Assembly (NCBI GenBank): GCA_964580105.1
Contig: CAZOJJ010000084.1
Span: forward strand, 1-8,988
DNA length: 8,988 bases
Source: CAZOJJ01 sp964580105
GTDB lineage: Bacteria > Bacteroidota > Rhodothermia > Rhodothermales > Rubricoccaceae
Direction of reading: 5' to 3'
The translations under genes were made by a program, and so were the position numbers. Every line of letters begins with the position of its first letter. Position 1 is the first letter of the stretch. This document shows positions 6,327 to 8,988 of the stretch, one piece after another. Below the pieces are notes generated by a model that was not told where the DNA came from, searched no databases, and saw nothing but the letters and a program-made list of their open reading frames with translations.

Positions 6327-6554
6327 ATGAAACACCTACTCTCCCTCGTCCTCGCCGTCATTCTCGTTGGGGGACTGGCGACAGAGGCTCTTGGCGTCCC
6401 GCCCGACTGCGACTCCTACTTCGGGGGTTGCTACGTGGCAGCCACCTATTTCGCAGGCGACAACATGACGGCCTGGTACTCCTACTGCGATGACGGAAAC
6501 TTTTACTACGGCTTCGTCGGCGGAGATCAGACAGCCGCTATATGCGGGGCCTGA
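6327..6554 (+). CDS. Small secreted cysteine-containing peptide, copy 1
   Basis: This 75-residue protein belongs to no family I can name. It has a classical Sec signal peptide: MKH, a hydrophobic run LLSLVLAVILVGGLA, and a signal peptidase I site after TEALG (residue 23). The mature peptide has about 52 residues, is rich in Tyr, Asp and Gly, and has four cysteines in the order C-x6-C-x18-C-x18-C. That spacing suggests two disulfides outside the cytoplasm. Copy 2 at 7698 shares the signal peptide nearly residue for residue, the GGC at the second cysteine, and the C-x6-C and C-x18-C spacings. The layout (short leader ending in an 'EALA'-like motif, then a Cys peptide) recalls NVEALA peptides of Bacteroidota, but this is only a resemblance. 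It has its own promoter, is divergent from pyrC, and is followed 90 bp later by a lipoprotein gene. Confidence 0.82.
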   Translation: MKHLLSLVLAVILVGGLATEALGVPPDCDSYFGGCYVAATYFAGDNMTAWYSYCDDGNFYYGFVGGDQTAAICGA

Positions 6555-6563
6555 TTTCAGCCT

Positions 6564-6583
6564 CCTAGAGCGTGTTCGCTAGG
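6564..6583 (+). promoter_or_regulatory. Weak hairpin between peptide 1 and lipoprotein 1
   Basis: CCTAG and CTAGG pair, and after an AG bulge CG/CG continues around a TGTT loop, 10 nt after the peptide stop. CCGTGTTTGC follows. It could partly terminate so that the peptide is made in excess over the lipoprotein, but the stem is short. Confidence 0.25.
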
Positions 6584-6644
6584 CCGTGTTTGCATCCCGG
6601 TTTCCACGCTCCTCTCCTCCATTCACGTCACAGCGCATCGTCCC

Positions 6645-7331
6645 ATGAACGCTCGCACCTTGCTCTACTCGCTCGTCCCCCTGGCCTTGGCGACGCTACC
6701 GATCATGGCCTGCCAGAGCGATGTCCCTACCGCCCATGAGGCCGAGGCCGCGATCCCGGCTTGGCAGGCCCTGGGTCGGCTCAGCACCCCCGAGAACTTT
6801 GCCGACCTTTCGGCCGAAACCCTCCGCCACCGCGCTCACACCGGGCTTGACGAAGCGGTCCGGCTACGCCGCATCGTTACCGAGGCCCCGGGCTGGCGCA
6901 CGGCGCATGAGGGCTTGCAAGCGGCCCTGGCCGAACCCACCGAGGCCTACCAGCCTCATCGCGAGGAGATCGCCGCCGCCCTGATACTTAGCGAGCATCT
7001 CCTCCGGGCTACCGCCACACCGGCCGTCCTGGAGGCCACGGCGCACTACACCGAGCGGCTCGTCGCCAACGGTAGCCCGGAGATCCTCCTGATCGAGGCG
7101 GCGCTCGTACAGCTGGATGGCTTCTTACCCGAGCCACGCCGCGCCATCCTCGCTTCGCAGGCGGCAGACGCCGCGAAACTGCACTTGGCACGGCGCGCCG
7201 ACTGTATGGACTGCAGCCTAGAGCAGATTCTCGAGCGGTTCGATCACAGCGTCCTGGCAGAAAACGACCGCTATCTCATCGAGGCGGTCGAAGCGGTGAA
7301 ACGCCTTTCTGCATTCCGCGAGGACGGCTAA
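6645..7331 (+). CDS. Putative lipoprotein with C-terminal CxxC, copy 1
   Basis: This 228-residue protein is not a family I recognise. The N terminus MNARTLLYSLVPLALATLPIMAC is a lipoprotein signal with lipobox IMAC and lipidation at Cys23. The rest is predicted mostly helical and Ala/Glu/Leu-rich, with no transmembrane segment. Cys187 and Cys190 form CMDC. It is clearly paralogous to the gene at 7982. EATAHYTERLVANGSPE aligns with EATARYTEMLIHRRSPE, AADAAKLHLARRADCMDC with ATEAARTYVERFVTCDGC, and both end in a helix like AVEAVKRLSAF / AALHRLQELAA. The CxxC is not CxxCH, so it is not a haem c site; it could be redox-active or bind metal. It probably forms a transcription unit with the small Cys peptide 90 bp upstream, suggesting that the two act together at the cell envelope. 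That role is inference. Confidence 0.8.
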   Translation: MNARTLLYSLVPLALATLPIMACQSDVPTAHEAEAAIPAWQALGRLSTPENFADLSAETLRHRAHTGLDEAVRLRRIVTEAPGWRTAHEGLQAALAEPTEAYQPHREEIAAALILSEHLLRATATPAVLEATAHYTERLVANGSPEILLIEAALVQLDGFLPEPRRAILASQAADAAKLHLARRADCMDCSLEQILERFDHSVLAENDRYLIEAVEAVKRLSAFREDG

Positions 7332-7367
7332 AGGTAGCCTCCCCTACTCGGGCTCGGTACGGAGTCC

Positions 7368-7520
7368 TCAGTCCGCCGCGTTTCCATCGCCCGCCTCGAT
7401 GCCGTCGCCGAGGCGGGCGATGCGGCCGCTGACGATGAGCACGTCGGCGCGGCGGGTGGCGCCCGTGCGCGGGTCGAGGAGCGTGCCGCCGGTAATCAGA
7501 AGGTCGGGCGTGCTGGGCAT
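7368..7520 (-). pseudogene. Truncated pyrC copy (first ~40 codons)
   Basis: The minus-strand frame from ATG 7520 reads MPSTPDLLITGGTLLDP and continues like pyrC through SGRIARLGD, then departs from it (GIEAGDGNAAD) and stops at 7368. It has 50 codons against 431 in the real gene and lacks all metal-binding residues, so it cannot be a dihydroorotase. Within the conserved stretch most changes are silent or mild (Thr to Ala at codon 21), so it is not heavily decayed. Its -7-like promoter element is intact, so a 50-residue peptide might still be made. It marks the left end of the second copy of the duplicated unit. Confidence 0.85.
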
Positions 7521-7570
7521 TGAGACGCGGGTGAGACGCAGGTGCGAGAAGGTAGCGACGCCTCCCCGAC
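7391..7570. repeat. Direct repeat copy B: pyrC 5' fragment plus promoter region
   Basis: This matches 6022-6200 at an offset of 1369-1370 bp. The longest identical run is about 57 bp (7403-7459), and the 22 bp at 7549-7570 are also identical. The second peptide gene lies 1371 bp from the first, so the repeat and peptide genes were duplicated as one segment. Confidence 0.9.
7549..7554 (-). promoter_or_regulatory. -7-like element retained before the pyrC fragment
   Basis: TACCTT on the minus strand lies about 28 nt before ATG 7520, in the same position as at the intact pyrC gene. It may still drive leftward transcription towards the 3' end of lipoprotein 1. Confidence 0.35.
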
Positions 7571-7644
7571 CCGCCACGCGAAGATGAGGTGAGCGCGTGC
7601 GCTGCCTGGTAGCCGTTCATACGACGAAAATATATCCAGAAGCC

Positions 7645-7673
7645 TGGACGTGAACGCCTCCCCCCTACCTTTA
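7645..7673 (+). promoter_or_regulatory. Promoter of the second small peptide gene
   Basis: TGGACG (7645-7650) aligns with TTGACA of copy 1, and TACCTTTA (7666-7673) fits TAnnTTTG, with 18 nt between TGG and TA. Transcription would start near 7680, about 20 nt before the ATG at 7698, as in copy 1. Confidence 0.5.
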
Positions 7674-7697
7674 AACACACCAACCCTCACAAGCCTT

Positions 7698-7946
7698 ATG
7701 AAGTACCTACTTTCCCTCGTCCTCGCCGTCGCCTTCATTGGCGGCTTGGCCGCCGAGGCTATCGCTGAGCGGCTGCCCACTTGCCTGATTGTAGACGGCG
7801 GATGCGAATGGCTGTTTACCTACATCAACGGCTACGACTACACCCAGTATCAATGTGGAGACGGAGGTAGTGGCGGAGGCTACACCGTCCCAGGTACCAC
7901 CGCCTACAACTGCGCAGGGTGCGCGTCCAATCCCAACTGTTTCTAA
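7698..7946 (+). CDS. Small secreted cysteine-rich peptide, copy 2
   Basis: This 82-residue protein is the paralogue of the gene at 6327. The leader MKYLLSLVLAVAFIGGLAAEAIA is 23 residues with a signal peptidase I site after AIA. The mature part begins ERLPTC and has cysteines spaced C-x6-C-x16-C-x18-C, matching copy 1 except for two fewer residues in the middle loop. Two further cysteines follow (CAGCASNPNCF), giving six in all. The centre is very Gly-rich (GDGGSGGGY). The ATG at 7698 is chosen over an in-frame GTG at 7650 because the leader then matches copy 1 from its first residue. The GTG would also lie inside the promoter. The lipoprotein gene at 7982 follows after 35 bp. I infer a disulfide-stabilised exported peptide; target unknown. 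Confidence 0.82.
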   Translation: MKYLLSLVLAVAFIGGLAAEAIAERLPTCLIVDGGCEWLFTYINGYDYTQYQCGDGGSGGGYTVPGTTAYNCAGCASNPNCF

Positions 7947-7981
7947 AGACTATTTACCCCTATGCGCCACCCCATACTCCT

Positions 7982-8671
7982 ATGAAGACTCCTCGTTCTC
8001 TCGCCCTCCTCGCCGTGCTTCTCGCCGGTGGCCTCTTCTTCGGCTGCGATGACGGCGTGAGCACCGGCGCCACGGCGAGCGCCGTATCCGAGATCAACCT
8101 GATGCCCAACATGGGCATGATCACCTATGCGCCTCCGGAGGAACCGGTGGCGAGTCTGTCGCGCGAAGCGATTCGTGACCAGCTCCAGACCAAAGCGTCT
8201 ATTGGGGAACGCCTCCACAACACCATGGATGGAGTGGCCGCCGACGAGTGGGCAGAGGCCGATCGACGCGCCCGCACCTTCCTCGAATCCCTCGACGGCG
8301 CGTTCGAACGGGAGGTCGGCGAACAGTTGGTCGCGGCGGCCATGCTCCGCGTCTGGCTCCTGCCGGGCGAGGATACGGCGGACCTCCGCGAGGCTACGGC
8401 GCGCTACACCGAGATGCTGATCCACCGTCGAAGCCCAGAGGCCATGACGATCGTCAAAGGCGTCGAGAAAACCGGCAACCACTGGGACGCCGCGACTCGG
8501 GCCGCCCTGGCGCAACGGGCCACCGAGGCGGCACGCACCTACGTCGAGCGCTTCGTCACGTGCGACGGCTGTACCCAGAGCCCCCGCATGGCGCGGATCG
8601 ACAACCGTACGGCGTACCAAAACGAAACGGTTGCAGCCCTCCATCGACTGCAGGAGCTGGCCGCAGAGTGA
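7982..8671 (+). CDS. Putative lipoprotein with C-terminal CxxC, copy 2
   Basis: This 229-residue protein begins MKTPRSLALLAVLLAGGLFFGCDDG, a lipoprotein-type signal with Cys22 after FFG; the phenylalanine at -3 makes the lipobox imperfect. It is paralogous to the gene at 6645, mainly in the C-terminal half, with shared EATARYTE..., RSPE and the CxxC (Cys194-Cys197, CDGC). The N-terminal regions after the signal barely align. No known domain is recognised. An in-frame GTG at 7919 would add 21 residues overlapping the peptide gene and break the signal, so ATG 7982 is preferred. The 35-bp gap to the peptide gene suggests one transcript. A GC hairpin lies 31 nt after the stop. Confidence 0.8.
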   Translation: MKTPRSLALLAVLLAGGLFFGCDDGVSTGATASAVSEINLMPNMGMITYAPPEEPVASLSREAIRDQLQTKASIGERLHNTMDGVAADEWAEADRRARTFLESLDGAFEREVGEQLVAAAMLRVWLLPGEDTADLREATARYTEMLIHRRSPEAMTIVKGVEKTGNHWDAATRAALAQRATEAARTYVERFVTCDGCTQSPRMARIDNRTAYQNETVAALHRLQELAAE

Positions 8672-8702
8672 GCACGAGAGGAGAGCGGCGCATGGCAAAG
8701 TC

Positions 8703-8723
8703 CCGGCGCTTTGGCAGCGCCGG
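8703..8723 (+). terminator. Hairpin after lipoprotein 2, possible terminator
   Basis: A perfect 8-bp stem CCGGCGCT (8703-8710) / AGCGCCGG (8716-8723) has a TTGGC loop, 31 nt after the stop. There is no T tract. A competing pairing TCCCGGC (8701-8707) with GCCGGGA (8733-8739) is possible. The rest of the gap 8672-8893 shows no gene; from about 8810 it becomes AT-rich, leading to the next peptide copy. Confidence 0.35.
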
Positions 8724-8875
8724 AGCTCCTGGGCCGGGAGTCAGGCTTTGATGCTGCCTCATCGCTTCTTTCACTCCCCAGTGGCAACACGGATTGCCTC
8801 TCCAACCCACCGCGCGGATATGATTCGGTTTTACGAATGTCTTACTCCCTAAGTACAGAATTGCTTATCTATCCA

Positions 8876-8881
8876 TTGACA
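8876..8881 (+). promoter_or_regulatory. -35-like TTGACA before peptide copy 3
   Basis: TTGACA lies in an AT-rich stretch as in copy 1, but no convincing -10 follows at normal spacing. An alternative pair is TTG 8861-8863 with TAAGCTTTA 8882-8890. Confidence 0.3.
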
Positions 8882-8893
8882 TAAGCTTTACAG

Positions 8894-8988
8894 ATCAAAA
8901 TACACATCCTCTCTCTCCTCTTCGGAATCGCGATCATGGGCGCCCTCGCGGTCGATGCCCTCGCCAAGCCGGATGTCTAGCTCTAAGC
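8894..8988 (+). pseudogene. Third small-peptide copy, apparently degenerate; runs off window
   Basis: The frame ATC-AAA-ATA-CAC... reads KIHILSLLFGIAIMGALAVDALAKPDV and then TAG at 8978-8980. It aligns with the leaders of copies 1 and 2 almost position by position: H, LSL, G, LA, acidic residue, AL, then P near the cleavage site. No ATG stands where the start should be (ATC at 8894 or ATA at 8900); the only ATG, at 8936, is inside the hydrophobic run. At the first cysteine the frame breaks. Moving one base gives TGT-CTA (Cys-Leu), matching the PTCL of copy 2, so a one-base deletion near 8972-8975 is likely. A sequencing error or a rare start codon are alternatives. The remainder lies beyond 8988. 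Confidence 0.6.

Noticed and set aside
6327..6393. Double-glycine type leader (GG at residues 15-16) in the small peptides
   Set aside because: The Lys plus hydrophobic run and AxA/AxG site at residue 23 fit a Sec signal better; the third copy has GA instead of GG, and no peptidase-ABC transporter is in view.
4883..6493. 536-codon open frame on the + strand, antisense to pyrC
   Set aside because: Arg/Val/Gly-rich mirror of GC-rich pyrC codons with no recognisable motif; pyrC on the minus strand has all its active-site motifs.
7331..7338. AAGGTAGC at the lipoprotein 1 stop, the same 8-mer as in the pyrC promoter
   Set aside because: The match covers only eight bases that overlap a stop codon; flanks do not align with the repeat copies, so chance is likely.

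Overview
This is a GC-rich bacterial window that looks chromosomal. The best guess for the source is a Bacteroidota/Rhodothermota-type organism, such as a relative of Rhodothermia. That rests on protein flavour, GC-rich codon use, few Shine-Dalgarno sequences before starts, and recurring -7-like elements of the TAnnTTTG type about 25-35 nt before start codons. The taxonomic call is inference and was not checked by any search.

Left part (1-3368, + strand): the C-terminal 361 codons of dnaK, a 357-bp intergenic region, then umuD and umuC, an SOS-type translesion polymerase V pair. The intergenic region is not empty. It carries a promoter-like sequence, a long imperfect hairpin, a second hairpin, and an intrinsic-terminator-like hairpin ending 19 bp before umuD. 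This could be a ~150-nt structured RNA or an attenuator leader. A strong hairpin also sits between umuD and the GTG start of umuC. The umuC 3' end overlaps the convergent gene on the other strand and reads through that gene's UUCG-tetraloop terminator.

Middle part (3343-6151): a YciE/YciF (DUF892) ferritin-like gene on the minus strand; a divergent + strand gene for a cysteine-free protein that may have a thioredoxin-like fold; then a minus-strand operon of pyrC (dihydroorotase) followed by sugE/gdx (small multidrug resistance family guanidinium exporter), joined by an ATGA overlap. The + strand gene and sugE converge so tightly that their stop codons share one TTAA.

Right part (6152-8988) is the unusual region. 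Divergent from pyrC lies a small secreted cysteine-containing peptide gene followed by a lipoprotein gene. This unit is repeated about 1.37 kb downstream: a truncated 5' piece of pyrC with its promoter, a second small Cys peptide, and a second lipoprotein. The peptides share a signal peptide and a four-cysteine spacing. The lipoproteins are recognisable paralogues with a conserved CxxC near the C terminus. A third copy of the small peptide begins at the right edge but appears to lack a normal start and to be frameshifted at its first cysteine codon. The pyrC fragment is nearly unchanged (roughly 85-90% identical by eye), whereas the peptide and lipoprotein genes have diverged strongly. This suggests tandem duplication with either diversifying evolution of a peptide/lipoprotein pair or gene conversion at pyrC. 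I do not know this pair as a described system; it is the best candidate here for something new.
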